From: a marine gamma proteobacterium HTCC2080
GTDB taxonomy: Bacteria > Pseudomonadota > Gammaproteobacteria > Pseudomonadales > Halieaceae
DNA: 64,000 bases
Direction of reading: 5' to 3'
Assembly: GCA_000169115.1 (NCBI GenBank)
Contig: AAVV01000001.1
Location: 186,001 to 250,000 of the forward strand
Shown here: positions 49,958-62,969 of the stretch, in pieces
Layout of the letters: every line of letters begins with the position of its first letter
Position numbering within the stretch: the first letter of the stretch is position 1
Made by a program: the position numbers and the translations under genes
The notes under the pieces: model-generated
The model's database searches: none
What the model was told of the DNA's origin: nothing
The model's input: only the letters and a program-made list of their open reading frames with translations

Positions 49958-52900
49958 ATGGCTTACTCATACACTGAGAAGAAACGCATCCGTAAAGATT
50001 TCGGGTCGCTAGCAAAGGTAATGGATATACCTTACCTGCTGGCTATCCAGTTGGATTCCTATCGAAAGTTTACCCAAGATGGGGTTGAGGACGATGCGCG
50101 TGGCGAACACGGTCTGCATGCGGCCTTCAAGTCGGTATTCCCGATCGCCAGCTATAGTGGCAATGCTGCCCTAGAATATGTCGGTTACAAATTAGGTAAG
50201 CCCGTATTTGATGTGGACGAATGCGTCTTGCGTGGCACCACTTACGCCTGTGCACTTCGTGTCAAAGTGCGGCTGATTATTTACGATAAGGAGTCTTCCT
50301 CCAAGTCGATCAAAGACATTAAAGAGCAAGATGTCTACATGGGCGAAATACCGCTCATGACCGAAAACGGCACCTTTGTGATTAACGGTACTGAGCGCGT
50401 TATTGTTTCGCAGCTACACCGTTCCCCGGGTGTCTTTTTTGACCACGACAAAGGCAAGACCCACTCATCAGGAAAGTTGCTGTATTCCGCTAGGGTCATC
50501 CCTTACCGTGGTTCATGGTTAGATTTTGAATTCGATCCTAAAGATCAAGTTTTCGCTCGTATCGATCGACGCCGCAAGTTGCCCGCTACCGTGCTGTTAC
50601 GTGCACTCGGCTACGACAGCGAAGAAATTTTGGCAATGTTTTACGAGACGACGTCATTTCAGCTGGGCGAGGAAAACTCAAACACCATGACGTTGGTTCC
50701 TAAGCGTCTGCAGGGTGAAATGGCAGCCTTCGATATTGCGATTGACGATAAGTTAATCGTTGAGCGCGGCCGTCGAATCACGGCTCGTCACATCAGGCAG
50801 CTTGATGATGCGGGCATTGATTTCCTTGCAGCGCCCGATGAATACCTCTTGGGTCGACGCCTTGCTAAAAACGTTGTCGATACCTCTACCGGCGAAGTGT
50901 TGGTCGAGTGCAACGTAGAAATTACCGAGGAATTACTCGCGATATTGCGCGAAAAAGAAATTGACACCATTGAGACGTTGTACACCAACGAAATCGATTG
51001 CGGTCCATTTATCTCAGACACTTTGGCTGGCGATGCTTCTCGCAACGCCCTAGAGGCGCTGGTAGAGATTTATCGCATGATGCGTCCTGGCGAGCCACCA
51101 ACGAAAGAATCAGCGGAGAATCTGTTCCAAAATCTATTTTTCTCTGCAGACCGTTATGATCTCTCGGGTGTTGGACGTATGAAGTTTAACCGTCGCCTTG
51201 GACGAGATTCGTCTGAAGGGATCGGTACATTAGATCGTGAAGATATTGTTGATGTCCTTAAAGCTTTGGTGGGTATTCGTAATGGTAAAGGTGTTGTTGA
51301 TGACATCGACCATTTGGGTAACCGCCGTATTCGTTCAGTCGGTGAGATGGCAGAGAACCAGTTCCGCGTCGGTCTTGTACGAGTAGAGCGTGCTGTTAAA
51401 GAGCGCTTGTCTATGGCGGAGAGCGAAGGCTTGATGCCTCAGGATCTGATCAATGCCAAGCCTGTATCGGCGGCGGTCAAAGAGTTCTTTGGTTCGAGCC
51501 AGCTCTCACAGTTCATGGATCAAAACAATCCGTTGTCCGAAGTGACGCACAAGCGCCGTGTTTCGGCCTTGGGCCCAGGTGGTTTGACAAGAGAGCGTGC
51601 CGGTTTTGAGGTACGTGACGTTCACCCCACACACTACGGTCGTGTTTGTCCTATTGAGACGCCAGAAGGTCCGAATATTGGCCTGATTAACTCTTTGGCG
51701 ACTTATGCGCGCACCAATGAATACGGATTTTTAGAAGCCCCTTATCGAAAGGTCGTTAATGGCGTCGTCACTGATGACATTGAGTACCTCTCGGCGATTA
51801 ACGAGGCTGAGCACGTTATTGCGCAGGCTTCAGCGCAAATGGACGAGAAAAATCGGTTCGTAGATGATCTTATTAATGTTCGACACATGAACGAATTTAC
51901 GATCAAGCCCGCTGCCGAAGTGGATTTTATGGACGTGTCGGCTAAGCAGGTTGTTTCTATTGCTGCCGCGCTGATTCCCTTCCTCGAACACGACGATGCT
52001 AACCGAGCCCTCATGGGATCAAACATGCAGCGTCAAGCAGTACCGACGCTGGTGGCTGATAAGCCGCTGGTAGGTACGGGCATGGAGCGCTACGTTGCTG
52101 GTGACTCCGGGGTTTGTAAGGTGGCGCGCCGTGCAGGAACGATCGACTCGGTTGATGCAAGCCGAATCGTTGTTCGTGTTGACGCAGATAACGTGGCGAA
52201 GGGTGAATCCCCCGTCGATATCTATAACCTGACGAAGTACAAGCGTTCTAACCAGAATACCTGTATCAACCAACGTCCTATCGTGAAGGTAGGGGACCGC
52301 ATCGATCGCGGTGATATTTTGGCTGACGGTCCTTCGGTCGATATGGGTGAGCTGGCGCTGGGTCAGAATATGCGCATCGCCTTTATGCCTTGGAACGGCT
52401 ACAACTTTGAGGATTCCATTCTGGTTTCAGAGCGGGTCGTGAAGGAAGATCGTTTCACAACGATCCACATTCAGGAGCTGACCTGTATTGCTCGAGACAC
52501 CAAGCTGGGGTCTGAAGAGATTACAGCAGACATTCCAAATGTTGGCGAAGGTGCGCTGGGTAAACTAGACGAGTCAGGCATTGTCTATATTGGTGCTGAG
52601 GTTGACGCCGGTGATATTTTGGTGGGCAAGGTTACCCCCAAGGGCGAGACCCAGTTAACTCCTGAAGAAAAATTGCTGCGTGCCATCTTCGGTGAAAAGG
52701 CTTCGGACGTTAAAGATACGTCATTGCGAGTGCCGTCTAGCTACAAAGGCACTGTCATCGATGTGCAAGTTTTCACTCGAGATGGCCTTGAAAAGGATCC
52801 GCGAGCTAAGCAAATTGAAAACGCACAGTTGGCAGATTATCGCAAGGATCTTCGCGAAGAACTGCGTATCTACGAGGAGGCGACGTATGCCCGACTCGCA

Positions 52901-54049
52901 GCATTGCTGAAGGGTCAGACCACGCTAAGTGGTGGTGGGCTTGCTAAGGGCACTAAGTTGACCGATGCCGTTTTGGCCGACTTAGAGCGTGAGCAGTGGT
53001 TCAAGCTTAAGCTGGGAGATGCTGAGCTCAATGACCAGCTTACGGCGGCGCATGAATTGCTCGAAGAGCAGAATCGACAGCTGGAAGAGCGTTACGAGAG
53101 TAAGAAAGACAAGCTCTCCAGTGGCGACGATCTGCAGCCTGGCGTTCTCAAGATCGTAAAGGTCTATCTGGCGGTTAAGCGTCGCATCCAGCCCGGCGAT
53201 AAGATGGCGGGACGTCACGGTAACAAGGGTGTTATCTCAGTCATTATGCCCGTAGAAGATATGCCCTATGACGAGCGGGGCGAGCCGATTGATATCGTTC
53301 TCAACCCACTAGGCGTGCCCTCTCGAATGAACGTGGGTCAGATTCTTGAGACTCACCTCGGCATGGCCGCCCATGGTTTGGGACTCAAAATCAACACCAT
53401 GTTGGAGCAGCAGGCGAAAATCGGTCAGCTGCGCGACTTTCTGAAGAAAATTTATGCTCACGCCTCTGACAAGCGTCGCGATGCTGACATCGATAGCCTC
53501 AACGATACCGAGCTTCTTGAATTGGCAGACAACCTTCGCAAAGGCGTGCCTATGGCAACGCCGGTATTCGACGGCGCTGCTGAAGAAGAAGTTAAGGCAT
53601 TGCTGCGACTCGCTGATATTCCTGATAGTGGTCAGCTGACGCTTTACGATGGAAGATCAGGTGATACGTTCATGCGGCCTGTCACGGTGGGATACATGTA
53701 TATGTTGAAGTTGAACCACTTGGTAGACGACAAGATGCATGCCCGATCTACAGGATCCTACAGTCTCGTTACGCAGCAACCACTTGGCGGAAAGGCCCAA
53801 TTTGGTGGCCAGCGCTTTGGTGAAATGGAAGTTTGGGCGCTAGAGGCTTACGGCGCTGCTTACACTCTGCAGGAAATGCTAACGGTTAAGTCAGACGATG
53901 TGGCAGGACGAACTAAGATGTACAAGAACATTGTTGATGGTGATCACAAGATGGAACCGGGCATGCCCGAGTCCTTTAATGTATTGATTAAAGAAATTCG
54001 CTCGCTCGGTATCGACATCGATCTCGAGTCCGAGTCTGAAGGCTTCTGA
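49958..54049 (+). CDS. rpoB: RNA polymerase beta subunit
   Basis: A 1363-residue RpoB, the beta subunit of RNA polymerase. ATG 49958 gives [20 protein letters not shown]; an in-frame TTG directly before it is ignored. The rifampicin-binding region ([20 protein letters not shown] and [20 protein letters not shown]) has the wild-type residues of susceptible bacteria. The C-terminal [20 protein letters not shown] is intact. The length is slightly above the 1342 of Escherichia coli. It precedes rpoC by 12 bases. Confidence 0.99.
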   Translation: MAYSYTEKKRIRKDFGSLAKVMDIPYLLAIQLDSYRKFTQDGVEDDARGEHGLHAAFKSVFPIASYSGNAALEYVGYKLGKPVFDVDECVLRGTTYACALRVKVRLIIYDKESSSKSIKDIKEQDVYMGEIPLMTENGTFVINGTERVIVSQLHRSPGVFFDHDKGKTHSSGKLLYSARVIPYRGSWLDFEFDPKDQVFARIDRRRKLPATVLLRALGYDSEEILAMFYETTSFQLGEENSNTMTLVPKRLQGEMAAFDIAIDDKLIVERGRRITARHIRQLDDAGIDFLAAPDEYLLGRRLAKNVVDTSTGEVLVECNVEITEELLAILREKEIDTIETLYTNEIDCGPFISDTLAGDASRNALEALVEIYRMMRPGEPPTKESAENLFQNLFFSADRYDLSGVGRMKFNRRLGRDSSEGIGTLDREDIVDVLKALVGIRNGKGVVDDIDHLGNRRIRSVGEMAENQFRVGLVRVERAVKERLSMAESEGLMPQDLINAKPVSAAVKEFFGSSQLSQFMDQNNPLSEVTHKRRVSALGPGGLTRERAGFEVRDVHPTHYGRVCPIETPEGPNIGLINSLATYARTNEYGFLEAPYRKVVNGVVTDDIEYLSAINEAEHVIAQASAQMDEKNRFVDDLINVRHMNEFTIKPAAEVDFMDVSAKQVVSIAAALIPFLEHDDANRALMGSNMQRQAVPTLVADKPLVGTGMERYVAGDSGVCKVARRAGTIDSVDASRIVVRVDADNVAKGESPVDIYNLTKYKRSNQNTCINQRPIVKVGDRIDRGDILADGPSVDMGELALGQNMRIAFMPWNGYNFEDSILVSERVVKEDRFTTIHIQELTCIARDTKLGSEEITADIPNVGEGALGKLDESGIVYIGAEVDAGDILVGKVTPKGETQLTPEEKLLRAIFGEKASDVKDTSLRVPSSYKGTVIDVQVFTRDGLEKDPRAKQIENAQLADYRKDLREELRIYEEATYARLAALLKGQTTLSGGGLAKGTKLTDAVLADLEREQWFKLKLGDAELNDQLTAAHELLEEQNRQLEERYESKKDKLSSGDDLQPGVLKIVKVYLAVKRRIQPGDKMAGRHGNKGVISVIMPVEDMPYDERGEPIDIVLNPLGVPSRMNVGQILETHLGMAAHGLGLKINTMLEQQAKIGQLRDFLKKIYAHASDKRRDADIDSLNDTELLELADNLRKGVPMATPVFDGAAEEEVKALLRLADIPDSGQLTLYDGRSGDTFMRPVTVGYMYMLKLNHLVDDKMHARSTGSYSLVTQQPLGGKAQFGGQRFGEMEVWALEAYGAAYTLQEMLTVKSDDVAGRTKMYKNIVDGDHKMEPGMPESFNVLIKEIRSLGIDIDLESESEGF

Positions 54050-54061
54050 GGAGGATAAGAC

Positions 54062-57000
54062 GTGAAAGATCTGCTGAATCTGCTAAGCCGGGAAAAGAGC
54101 GAAGACTTTGATGCAATCCGTATCGGTCTCGCTTCTCCGGAAATGATCCGTTCTTGGTCTTATGGTGAGGTCAAGAAGCCGGAAACAATCAATTACCGTA
54201 CCTTCAAGCCCGAGCGTGATGGGCTTTTTTGCGCCAAAATTTTTGGTCCAGTGAAAGACTACGAGTGCCTGTGCGGTAAGTACAAGCGCCTGAAGCATCG
54301 CGGTGTTATTTGTGAAAAGTGCGGTGTCGAAGTGGCGCTAGCTAAGGTGCGTCGTGAGCGCATGGGACACATTGAGCTCGCGAGCCCCGTTGCCCATATT
54401 TGGTTCCTCAAGTCACTGCCTTCTCGTATTGGTTTGTTGCTCGATATGACCCTCAGGGACATCGAGCGCATTCTCTACTTTGAGTCTTACGTAGTCACTG
54501 ACCCCGGCCTGTCTGCGCTTGAACAGGGCCAGTTGCTCAACGACGAGCAGTACTACGAAGCGATGGAAGAGTTCGGCGACGAGTTCACCGCAAAAATGGG
54601 TGCTGAAGCGATTCAGGATCTCATGTCGCAGATCGAAATTAGCCAAGAAGTTGAGCGCATCCGGGAAGAAATTCCTGCGACGAACTCTGAGACCAAGATT
54701 AAGAAGCTGTCCAAGCGTTTAAAGCTGCTTGAGGCGTTTTCTAAATCGGGTAATGATCCTGAGTGGATGATCCTCAACGTACTGCCGGTTTTGCCGCCAG
54801 ATCTTCGCCCATTGGTACCTCTTGATGGTGGCCGATTTGCGACGTCTGATTTGAATGATTTGTACCGTCGGGTGATCAACCGAAATAACCGCCTTAAGCG
54901 GTTACTCGATCTCAATGCCCCAGACATTATCGTTCGCAATGAAAAGCGTATGCTGCAGGAAGCTGTCGATGCCTTGCTAGATAACGGTCGTCGCGGTCGT
55001 GCGATCACTGGATCTAACAAGCGGCCATTGAAGTCTTTGGCAGATATGATTAAAGGTAAGCAAGGTCGCTTCCGTCAGAACCTGTTGGGTAAGCGCGTTG
55101 ATTATTCGGGGCGATCGGTGATTGTGACCGGCCCAACACTGCGACTGCATCAGTGTGGATTGCCTAAGAAAATGGCGTTGGAGCTCTTCAAGCCCTTCAT
55201 CTTCGGCAAGTTGGAGCATCGCGGCTTGGCGAGCACCATTAAAGCGGCCAAGAAGATGGTAGAGCGTGAGCCACCTGAAGTTTGGGATATTCTGGCCGAG
55301 GTTATCCGTGAGCATCCGGTTCTCCTGAACCGAGCGCCTACGTTGCACCGATTAGGTATTCAGGCGTTTGAGCCTGTGCTCATTGAGGGCAAGGCTATTC
55401 AGCTTCACCCCTTGGTGTGTGCCGCCTACAACGCAGACTTTGATGGCGACCAAATGGCCGTCCACGTACCCCTGACCATTGAGGCCCAACTCGAAGCTCG
55501 AGCCCTCATGATGTCTACTAACAACATTCTTTCACCCGCCTCTGGAGAGCCCATTATTGTGCCCTCACAGGACGTGGTTTTAGGTCTGTACTTCATGACG
55601 CGTGAGCGTGTGAACGCGCAGGGTGAAGGAATGATATTTGCGGATGCTGCAGAAGCAGAACGTGCTTATGCTGCCGGCCAGGTCGATTTGCAGGCTCGCG
55701 TAAAGGTTCGCATTAAGGAGACGCGCTTCGACTATGGTGCCGATCCCGTTACTGAAACACGGGTGATCGATACAACGGTTGGGCGAGCATTGCTTTGGCG
55801 CATCGTCCCTGAAGGCTTGTCTTTTGACATGGTCAACCAGCCCATGGTTAAAAAGGCGATCTCGCGCATTATTAACCAGTGTTACCGCGTGGTGGGCTTG
55901 AAGTCCACAGTCGTATTTGCAGATCGACTGATGTACACAGGCTATGAGTATTCGACTAAGTCGGGCTCTTCGATTGGGGTTAATGATTTTGAAATTCCCG
56001 ATGAAAAGGCCAGCATGTTGGATCGTGCTAATGCCGAGGTAACTGAAATCGAGGAGCAATACGCTGCCGGTTTAGTAACTCAGGGTGAGAAGTACAACAA
56101 GGTGATTGATATCTGGTCACGCACCAACGACCAGGTCGCCAAGTCTATGATGGACAGTCTCTCAAAAGAGACTGTGACTAATCGCGATGGTGACGAGGAG
56201 GAGCAAACCAGCTTTAACTCGGTCTACATGTACGCTGATTCAGGCGCACGAGGCTCCCCAGCCCAGATCCGTCAGTTGGCGGGTATGCGGGGCTTGATGG
56301 CCAAGCCGGACGGCTCGATCATCGAGACGCCAATTGTGGCGAACTTCCGCGAAGGCCTTAACGTTCTGCAGTACTTCATCTCCACCCACGGTGCTCGTAA
56401 GGGCTTGGCCGATACGGCACTCAAGACCGCCAACTCGGGGTATTTGACTCGTCGTTTGGTGGATGTCGCACAAGACGTTGTTGTGACCGAGCAGGACTGT
56501 GGCACCGATGAAGGGTTGGTTATGACACCCGTTATTGATGGTGGCGACATTATCGAGTCGCTCCCCAATCGGGTATTGGGTCGTATTGTGGCTCAGGATG
56601 TCTGCAAGCCAGGCACCGATGAGGTCATTCTTGATGCCGGGACCATGATCGATGAGCTTTGGATGCGTCGACTCGAAGAGCTCGGTATTGATGAAATTAT
56701 CGTTCGGTCGCCGATTACGTGTAAGACGCGTTACGGCATTTGTTCTACTTGCTACGGTCGTGACCTTGGTCGCGGTCACCAGGTCAATCTTGGTGAAGCG
56801 ATTGGTGTTGTCGCTGCACAATCTATTGGTGAACCAGGTACGCAATTAACCATGCGTACTTTCCACATTGGTGGCGCAGCATCGGGTCAGGCGGCTCAAG
56901 ACAACATTCAGGTGAACTCTGATGGTGTGGTTAAGCTCCACAATATCAAAGTGGTTGACCGTGCCGATGGTGCCCTGGTCGCAGTGTCTCGCTCGGGCGA

Positions 57001-58294
57001 GCTGTCAATTCTTGATCATGTGGGTCGCGAGCGGGAACGCTACAAAGTGCCCTATGGTGCTGCGATTAAAGTGCGGGATGAGGCAGAAGTAGCGGCGGGT
57101 GACATTGTCGCCAACTGGGATCCGCACACGCACCCAATCATTACCGAAGTGGCTGGAACGGTTAAGTTCAGCGGTATGGATGAAGGCGTCACGATTAAGC
57201 GCCAGACTGACGAATTTACCGGCTTGAGCAACATTTCAGTGATGGAAGCTGGGGAGCGCCCGTTAGCGGGTAAGGATATTCGTCCCGCGGTAACCTTAGT
57301 TGATTCCAAGGGAGAGGAACTGACGCTGGCAGGTACTAACGTACCGGCACACTACTTCCTGCCTGCTAATGCCCTGTTAAACCTCGAGGATGGTGCGCAA
57401 GTAGGTGTCGGCGACATCATTGCTCGTATTCCTCAAGAGGGTTCTAAGACACGTGACATTACCGGTGGTCTTCCTCGGGTTGCTGATCTGTTCGAAGCAC
57501 GTAAGCCAAAAGAGCCGGCGATTCTTGCCGAGATCTCGGGAACCTTTAGTTTCGGTAAAGAGACCAAAGGCAAGCGTCGTCTCGTGATCACGCCTACCGA
57601 TGGCTCGCTGTTGCCCGATGGTTCAGATCACTACGAAGTTCTGATTCCCAAATGGCGTCAGCTCACCGTCTTCGAAGGTGAGCAAGTTCAGAAGGGTGAA
57701 GTGGTATCTGAAGGTCCTCTGAGCCCTCACGACATTCTCCGTCTTAAAGGTATTGCAGCCTTGGCTGAGTACATTGTCAACGAGATCCAAGAGGTTTACC
57801 GACTGCAAGGCGTGAAGATCAATGACAAGCACATTGAAGTCATCGTTCGTCAAATGCTGCGCAAGGTCATTGTTGCCTCTGCGGGAGAGTCTTCGTTCAT
57901 CAAGGGCGAGCAGGTCGAATTTACGACCTTCCTAGAAGAGTGTGATCGTGCTGCGGCGCAAGGCCACGTGCCACCTACGGCAGACCGTGAGTTGTTGGGT
58001 ATTACCAAGGCCTCACTTGCCACTGAGAGCTTTATCTCAGCGGCTTCCTTCCAGGAGACCACGCGTGTTCTTACAGAAGCGGCGGTCACTGGTAAGCGTG
58101 ACTACTTACGCGGCTTGAAAGAGAACGTAATCGTAGGACGCTTAATTCCTGCAGGAACGGGGTTGAGCTATCACGAAGAGCGTCGTCGTAAGCGTGCCGA
58201 GGGCGGATTGCAGATCAGTATGTCAGATGAAGAGTTCACTGAAAGCTTCGCTGACGAATTGGAGAAGGTGGAAGCTGGGGCAGACGGCGAGTAG
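54062..58294 (+). CDS. rpoC: RNA polymerase beta' subunit
   Basis: A 1410-residue RpoC, which carries the catalytic centre. The N-terminal zinc finger ([13 protein letters not shown] then CEKCG) and the Mg-binding [12 protein letters not shown] (near residue 457) are intact, as are the trigger-loop region ([11 protein letters not shown]) and the second zinc site ([19 protein letters not shown]). The start is GTG 54062 with GAGGA upstream, twelve bases after rpoB. Confidence 0.99.
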   Translation: MKDLLNLLSREKSEDFDAIRIGLASPEMIRSWSYGEVKKPETINYRTFKPERDGLFCAKIFGPVKDYECLCGKYKRLKHRGVICEKCGVEVALAKVRRERMGHIELASPVAHIWFLKSLPSRIGLLLDMTLRDIERILYFESYVVTDPGLSALEQGQLLNDEQYYEAMEEFGDEFTAKMGAEAIQDLMSQIEISQEVERIREEIPATNSETKIKKLSKRLKLLEAFSKSGNDPEWMILNVLPVLPPDLRPLVPLDGGRFATSDLNDLYRRVINRNNRLKRLLDLNAPDIIVRNEKRMLQEAVDALLDNGRRGRAITGSNKRPLKSLADMIKGKQGRFRQNLLGKRVDYSGRSVIVTGPTLRLHQCGLPKKMALELFKPFIFGKLEHRGLASTIKAAKKMVEREPPEVWDILAEVIREHPVLLNRAPTLHRLGIQAFEPVLIEGKAIQLHPLVCAAYNADFDGDQMAVHVPLTIEAQLEARALMMSTNNILSPASGEPIIVPSQDVVLGLYFMTRERVNAQGEGMIFADAAEAERAYAAGQVDLQARVKVRIKETRFDYGADPVTETRVIDTTVGRALLWRIVPEGLSFDMVNQPMVKKAISRIINQCYRVVGLKSTVVFADRLMYTGYEYSTKSGSSIGVNDFEIPDEKASMLDRANAEVTEIEEQYAAGLVTQGEKYNKVIDIWSRTNDQVAKSMMDSLSKETVTNRDGDEEEQTSFNSVYMYADSGARGSPAQIRQLAGMRGLMAKPDGSIIETPIVANFREGLNVLQYFISTHGARKGLADTALKTANSGYLTRRLVDVAQDVVVTEQDCGTDEGLVMTPVIDGGDIIESLPNRVLGRIVAQDVCKPGTDEVILDAGTMIDELWMRRLEELGIDEIIVRSPITCKTRYGICSTCYGRDLGRGHQVNLGEAIGVVAAQSIGEPGTQLTMRTFHIGGAASGQAAQDNIQVNSDGVVKLHNIKVVDRADGALVAVSRSGELSILDHVGRERERYKVPYGAAIKVRDEAEVAAGDIVANWDPHTHPIITEVAGTVKFSGMDEGVTIKRQTDEFTGLSNISVMEAGERPLAGKDIRPAVTLVDSKGEELTLAGTNVPAHYFLPANALLNLEDGAQVGVGDIIARIPQEGSKTRDITGGLPRVADLFEARKPKEPAILAEISGTFSFGKETKGKRRLVITPTDGSLLPDGSDHYEVLIPKWRQLTVFEGEQVQKGEVVSEGPLSPHDILRLKGIAALAEYIVNEIQEVYRLQGVKINDKHIEVIVRQMLRKVIVASAGESSFIKGEQVEFTTFLEECDRAAAQGHVPPTADRELLGITKASLATESFISAASFQETTRVLTEAAVTGKRDYLRGLKENVIVGRLIPAGTGLSYHEERRRKRAEGGLQISMSDEEFTESFADELEKVEAGADGE

Positions 58295-58320
58295 GTCTGA
58301 CTGGTTGATATCGTCACGCA

Positions 58321-58350
58321 CTATCAGTCCGACTTAGGTCGGTTTGATAG
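58321..58350 (+). terminator. Hairpin after rpoC
   Basis: CTATCA and CCGAC (58321-58333) pair with GTCGG and TGATAG (58338-58350) around TTAG, with a small internal mismatch. It lies 26 bases after the rpoC stop and just before the next promoter. There is no T run. Confidence 0.5.
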
Positions 58351-58354
58351 GCAG

Positions 58355-58383
58355 TTGAAAACTTGTGGGCGCGTCTATAGAAT
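58355..58383 (+). promoter_or_regulatory. Sigma-70 promoter of the str operon
   Basis: A -35 TTGAAA (58355-58360), a 17-base spacer, and -10 TAGAAT (58378-58383) stand 53 bases before rpsL. The GCGCGC discriminator fits growth-rate control. It would drive rpsL-rpsG-fusA-tuf independently of rpoBC. Confidence 0.65.
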
Positions 58384-58435
58384 GCGCGCTCTTTATTTCG
58401 GGAGGGAGACCTTCCGACTTTTTTGGAGCTTTTGA

Positions 58436-58807
58436 ATGGCAACCGTCAATCAGCTTGTGCGCAAGCCGCGCAAGCGAAAGGTGATGAAGAGTGGCGTTCC
58501 CGCACTGCAGGCTTGTCCTCAGCGTCGTGGAGTATGTACGCGCGTCTACACCACAACCCCTAAGAAACCCAACTCGGCATTGCGTAAAGTATGTCGAGTC
58601 CGTCTTACCAATGGATTCGAGGTCTCGTCTTACATTGGTGGAGAAGGCCACAACCTGCAGGAGCACAGTGTTGTTCTGATTCGTGGTGGACGTGTAAAAG
58701 ATCTCCCGGGTGTGCGTTATCACACCGTACGGGGAAGCCTGGATACCTCGGGTGTTTCTGCCCGTCGTCAAGGCCGATCTAAGTACGGCGCAAAGCGTCC
58801 TAAGTAA
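58436..58807 (+). CDS. rpsL: 30S ribosomal protein S12
   Basis: A 123-residue S12, which helps decode at the A site. The conserved [18 protein letters not shown] and [17 protein letters not shown] carry the lysines at which streptomycin-resistance changes usually occur, unchanged here. A TTGGAG ribosome binding site precedes the ATG. It is the first gene of the str operon. Confidence 0.99.
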   Translation: MATVNQLVRKPRKRKVMKSGVPALQACPQRRGVCTRVYTTTPKKPNSALRKVCRVRLTNGFEVSSYIGGEGHNLQEHSVVLIRGGRVKDLPGVRYHTVRGSLDTSGVSARRQGRSKYGAKRPK

Positions 58808-58933
58808 ATTTTAAGTCCCACCATCACTAATTTGGTGTTTGTGGGTACCGTCGGAGAATCCGACAGTAAGGCCGGAACAAGCGCTCCCATGGAGTCAGTG
58901 TCCGGGTAACCTGAAGAGTAAAAGGAATAAGTC

Positions 58934-59404
58934 ATGCCACGTAGACGTGTTGTTGCCAAACGCGAAATCCTTCCAGATCCCAAGTTTGGAAATCAAACCC
59001 TCGCTAAGTTTATGAACCATGTCATGGTTAGCGGAAAGAAGTCGGTCGCTGAATCTATCGTTTACGGTGCGCTAGCCTTAGTTGAGGAGCGAACCAAGCG
59101 CGACCCTATCGAAGTATTCGATGAAGCCCTCGAGAATATCGCTCCTATGGTCGAGGTTAAGTCTCGCCGCGTTGGTGGTGCTACCTATCAGGTGCCCGTT
59201 GAAGTTCGACCTGCGCGTCGTGGGGCACTGTCTATGCGATGGTTAGCCGATTACGCCCGTAACCGTGGCGAGAAGTCTATGCGTCAGCGCTTGGCGGGCG
59301 AGATTGTTGATGCCTCTCAGGGCAAGGGTAATGCGGTTAAAAAGCGTGAAGACGTGCACCGTATGGCAGAAGCTAACAAGGCCTTCTCTCACTTCCGATT
59401 CTGA
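58934..59404 (+). CDS. rpsG: 30S ribosomal protein S7
   Basis: A 156-residue S7, which starts assembly of the 30S head and, in Escherichia coli, represses the str operon through the rpsL-rpsG intergenic RNA. The family opening [20 protein letters not shown] and [16 protein letters not shown] are intact. The 126-base rpsL-rpsG gap here is of a size that could hold the S7 site. Confidence 0.99.
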   Translation: MPRRRVVAKREILPDPKFGNQTLAKFMNHVMVSGKKSVAESIVYGALALVEERTKRDPIEVFDEALENIAPMVEVKSRRVGGATYQVPVEVRPARRGALSMRWLADYARNRGEKSMRQRLAGEIVDASQGKGNAVKKREDVHRMAEANKAFSHFRF

Positions 59405-59440
59405 TCTTAGGTCAGTAATCCCGGCATCCAGGATACTCCC

Positions 59441-61549
59441 GTGGCACGCCAGACACCAATCCAGCGCTATCGCAACATTGGGATCTGTGCCCACGTGGAT
59501 GCCGGTAAAACCACCACTACCGAACGCGTTCTGTTCTACACCGGTCTGTCCCATAAGATAGGGGAAGTTCATGATGGTGCTGCCACCATGGACTGGATGG
59601 AGCAGGAGCAGGAACGCGGCATCACGATTACCTCAGCCGCTACCACCTGTTTTTGGCAGGGCATGCAGCAGCAGTACGACCAACACCGCATTAATATTAT
59701 CGATACCCCGGGACACGTTGACTTCACGATTGAAGTCGAGCGCTCTTTGCGGGTTTTAGACGGCGCTGTAGTGGTTCTCTGTGGGTCTTCGGGCGTTCAG
59801 CCTCAAACCGAAACCGTTTGGCGGCAGGCCAATAAGTACGAAGTGCCGCGCATGGTCTTTATTAATAAAATGGATAGAGCCGGGGCAGATTTTGGCAACG
59901 TCGTTGAGCAGTTACGCGAGCGCCTAAACTGCAACGCAGTGCCTATTCAGATGACGATTGGCTCCGAAGAAAATTTTGTCGGCGTTGTCGACTTGGTGAA
60001 GAACAAGTCGATCCTCTGGAATGAAGACGATATGGGGGCTACCTTTGAATACGGTGAAGTTCCCGCTGACCTGGTTGATCAGGTGGGCGAAATGCGTGAA
60101 TACATGATGGAAGCAGCCGCCGAGGCCAATGATGAACTGATGGAAGCTTACCTTGAAGATGGTGAGCTCTCAGAGGCCGATATAAAGCGAGGTTTGCGGG
60201 CACGCACCCTGGCCAATGAAATTGTTCCTGTTCTAGGTGGCTCTGCCTTCAAAAATAAGGGTGTTCAGGCGGTACTGGACGCTGTGATCGATTACCTCCC
60301 TTCTCCGACAGAAGTAAAAGCCATTGAAGGCACCCTCGAAGATGGGGAAACATCAGTAGAGCGACACTCTGATGACGAGGAACCCTTTGCAGCACTGGCA
60401 TTTAAAATCGCAACCGACCCTTTCGTGGGAACCCTAACGTTCTTTAGGGTTTATTCTGGCAAGTTGACCAGCGGTACTGCGGTTTATAATTCGATTAAGG
60501 GTAAGAAAGAGCGGGTAGGGCGCATGGTACAAATGCATGCGAACAGTCGAGAAGAAATTAAAGAGGTGCTAGCGGGTGATATCGCTGCGGCAATTGGCCT
60601 TAAAGATGTGACAACCGGCGATACGCTGTCTGACCCCGACAAGGCGGTTATTTTAGAGCGGATGGAGTTCCCCGAACCCGTCATCTCGGTCGCTGTTGAA
60701 CCTCGCTCTCAAGCAGATCAGGAAAAAATGGGCGTTGCTCTTGGTAAACTAGCTCAGGAAGATCCGTCGTTCCGCGTGAAGACCGACGAAGAAACTGGGC
60801 AAACGATTATCTCCGGTATGGGTGAATTGCACCTCGATATTATTGTCGATCGTATGCGCCGGGAGTTCAGTGTCGAGGCGAATATTGGAAAGCCACAGGT
60901 GGCCTACCGCGAACGCATTCGAAATACTGTCGAAATTGAGGGTAAGTTTGTTCGGCAGTCTGGTGGACGGGGTCAGTATGGGCACGTGTGGGTGAAGTTT
61001 GAGCCCGCCGAGGACTTAGGTGCTGATGGCCTCGAGTTCGTGAATGAAGTGGTCGGTGGTTCGGTTCCAAAAGAATACATTCCTGCGGTTAACAAGGGCA
61101 TTGAAGAGCAAATGCGCAATGGTGTGCTCGCAGGCTATCCATTACTAGGCCTCAAAGCTACGCTCTACGATGGATCCTTCCACGATGTCGACTCTAATGA
61201 AATGGCGTTTAAAATTGCGGCAAGTCTCGCCACACGGCAGCTCGCCGAAGTCGGTGGTGCCGCGTTGTTAGAGCCGGTTATGAAGGTTGAGGTCGTCACG
61301 CCTGAAGATCACATGGGCGATGTTGTTGGCGACCTCAATCGTCGAAGAGGCATGATCCTTGGGATGGATGACAACGCGTCGGGTAAGGTTATCAACGCTG
61401 AAGTGCCCTTAGCTGAGATGTTTGGCTACGCCACCGATTTACGATCGGCAACACAAGGACGCGCGACTTACACCATGGAGTTCGCACAGTACGCTGAAGC
61501 GCCCAACGCGGTGGCACAGGCAATTATTTCAAAAAACCATACGGGCTAA
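59441..61549 (+). CDS. fusA: Elongation factor G
   Basis: A 702-residue EF-G, the translocation GTPase. The P-loop [22 protein letters not shown] and [10 protein letters not shown] are intact, as is the domain IV tip and the C-terminal [17 protein letters not shown]. The start is GTG 59441. It lies between rpsG and tuf in the str operon. Confidence 0.98.
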   Translation: MARQTPIQRYRNIGICAHVDAGKTTTTERVLFYTGLSHKIGEVHDGAATMDWMEQEQERGITITSAATTCFWQGMQQQYDQHRINIIDTPGHVDFTIEVERSLRVLDGAVVVLCGSSGVQPQTETVWRQANKYEVPRMVFINKMDRAGADFGNVVEQLRERLNCNAVPIQMTIGSEENFVGVVDLVKNKSILWNEDDMGATFEYGEVPADLVDQVGEMREYMMEAAAEANDELMEAYLEDGELSEADIKRGLRARTLANEIVPVLGGSAFKNKGVQAVLDAVIDYLPSPTEVKAIEGTLEDGETSVERHSDDEEPFAALAFKIATDPFVGTLTFFRVYSGKLTSGTAVYNSIKGKKERVGRMVQMHANSREEIKEVLAGDIAAAIGLKDVTTGDTLSDPDKAVILERMEFPEPVISVAVEPRSQADQEKMGVALGKLAQEDPSFRVKTDEETGQTIISGMGELHLDIIVDRMRREFSVEANIGKPQVAYRERIRNTVEIEGKFVRQSGGRGQYGHVWVKFEPAEDLGADGLEFVNEVVGGSVPKEYIPAVNKGIEEQMRNGVLAGYPLLGLKATLYDGSFHDVDSNEMAFKIAASLATRQLAEVGGAALLEPVMKVEVVTPEDHMGDVVGDLNRRRGMILGMDDNASGKVINAEVPLAEMFGYATDLRSATQGRATYTMEFAQYAEAPNAVAQAIISKNHTG

Positions 61550-61582
61550 TAAGAGCGCCCGTAAAGACCAGAGGAAAGAGCA

Positions 61583-62806
61583 GTGGCGAAGGAAGCATTT
61601 GAGCGTTCGAAGCCCCACGTAAACGTGGGCACGATTGGACACGTAGACCACGGTAAAACGACGCTAACGGCGGCGCTGACACGTGTGTGTTCAGAGGTAT
61701 TTGGTGGTGAGGCGGTAGCGTTTGACGGTATTGATAACGCTCCGGAAGAGCGCGAGCGTGGTATCACGATTGCGACTTCGCACGTGGAGTACGAGTCGCT
61801 AGACCGTCACTACGCGCACGTTGACTGTCCCGGACACGCGGATTATGTGAAGAACATGATCACGGGTGCGGCGCAGATGGATGGTGCTATTTTGGTATGC
61901 GGCGCGACCGATGGTCCTATGCCCCAGACGCGTGAGCACATCTTGCTGTCACGTCAGGTTGGCGTACCGTACATTGTCGTTTTCCTGAACAAAGCCGATT
62001 TGTTGGCGGAAGACTGCGGTGGCGTTGAGTCGGAAGAATTTGAAGAGATGAAAGAGCTGGTAGAGATGGAGCTGCGCGAGCTGCTCGACACCTACGAGTT
62101 CCCCGGTGATGACACGCCGATCATTTGTGGTTCAGCGCTGATGGCACTGAATGGCGAAGATGCGAACGGTTTGGGTACGACAGCGGTTAAGACCTTGGTT
62201 GAGACGCTGGATGCGTATATTCCTGAGCCTGAGCGTGCGATTGACCAGCCTTTCTTGATGCCAGTTGAGGACGTGTTCTCAATTTCAGGTCGTGGCACGG
62301 TTGTCACGGGTCGTGTTGAGCGTGGCATTGTTAAGGTCGGAGACGAGATCGAGATTATCGGCATTAAAGATACTCAGAAGTCGACGTGTACCGGTGTAGA
62401 GATGTTCCGTAAGCTGCTTGACGAAGGCCGTGCGGGCGAGAACGTTGGCGTTTTGTTGCGTGGTACTAAGCGTGACGACGTTGAGCGTGGTCAGGTACTG
62501 GCGATTCCAGGATCAGTAAACCCCCACACCAAGTTTGAGGCAGAGGTTTATGTTTTGGGCAAGGATGAAGGCGGGCGTCACACGCCATTCTTCAAGGGCT
62601 ACCGTCCGCAGTTTTACTTCCGTACCACCGATGTAACGGGTGCGTGTGAGTTGCCTGAAGGTATTGAGATGGTAATGCCGGGTGACAACATCCAGATGGT
62701 TGTGACGTTGATTGCACCGATTGCGATGGAAGATGGCCTGCGTTTTGCGATCCGCGAGGGTGGCCGAACGGTTGGCGCTGGCGTCGTCGCTAAAATTATC
62801 GAGTAA
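61583..62806 (+). CDS. tuf: Elongation factor Tu, copy 2
   Basis: A 407-residue EF-Tu with the same protein sequence as the copy at 44953-46176. It starts with GTG, not ATG, preceded by AGAGGAAAGAG. It is the last gene of the str operon and is followed by a strong terminator. The identical DNA against different flanks indicates gene conversion between the copies. Confidence 0.98.
   Translation: MAKEAFERSKPHVNVGTIGHVDHGKTTLTAALTRVCSEVFGGEAVAFDGIDNAPEERERGITIATSHVEYESLDRHYAHVDCPGHADYVKNMITGAAQMDGAILVCGATDGPMPQTREHILLSRQVGVPYIVVFLNKADLLAEDCGGVESEEFEEMKELVEMELRELLDTYEFPGDDTPIICGSALMALNGEDANGLGTTAVKTLVETLDAYIPEPERAIDQPFLMPVEDVFSISGRGTVVTGRVERGIVKVGDEIEIIGIKDTQKSTCTGVEMFRKLLDEGRAGENVGVLLRGTKRDDVERGQVLAIPGSVNPHTKFEAEVYVLGKDEGGRHTPFFKGYRPQFYFRTTDVTGACELPEGIEMVMPGDNIQMVVTLIAPIAMEDGLRFAIREGGRTVGAGVVAKIIE
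61584..62806 (+). repeat. Direct repeat of 1223 bp (tuf copy 2)
   Basis: Second copy of the repeat at 44954-46176, same orientation. Recombination between the two would delete or duplicate the 15-kb secE-to-fusA block, so the copies are probably kept equal by conversion. Confidence 0.9.
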
Positions 62807-62826
62807 GCACAAGCTCCTTAGCGATA

Positions 62827-62853
62827 AAAGCCCGCCTATCGGCGGGCTTTTTC
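62827..62853 (+). terminator. Intrinsic terminator after tuf copy 2
   Basis: AAAGCCCGCC (62827-62836) pairs with GGCGGGCTTT (62841-62850) around TATC, and the stem runs into TTTTT. It is a textbook intrinsic terminator ending the str operon. Confidence 0.9.
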
Positions 62854-62969
62854 GTTAGTGGGTAGGAAAATCAGGGCTAAATTGTCGTGATTTCGTAATT
62901 TTTAGCTACGGTTGTGGAGTTTTATGAGACCCTAGATCGTGATTCCTGTCACGTTTTATCGGAGCAAGT

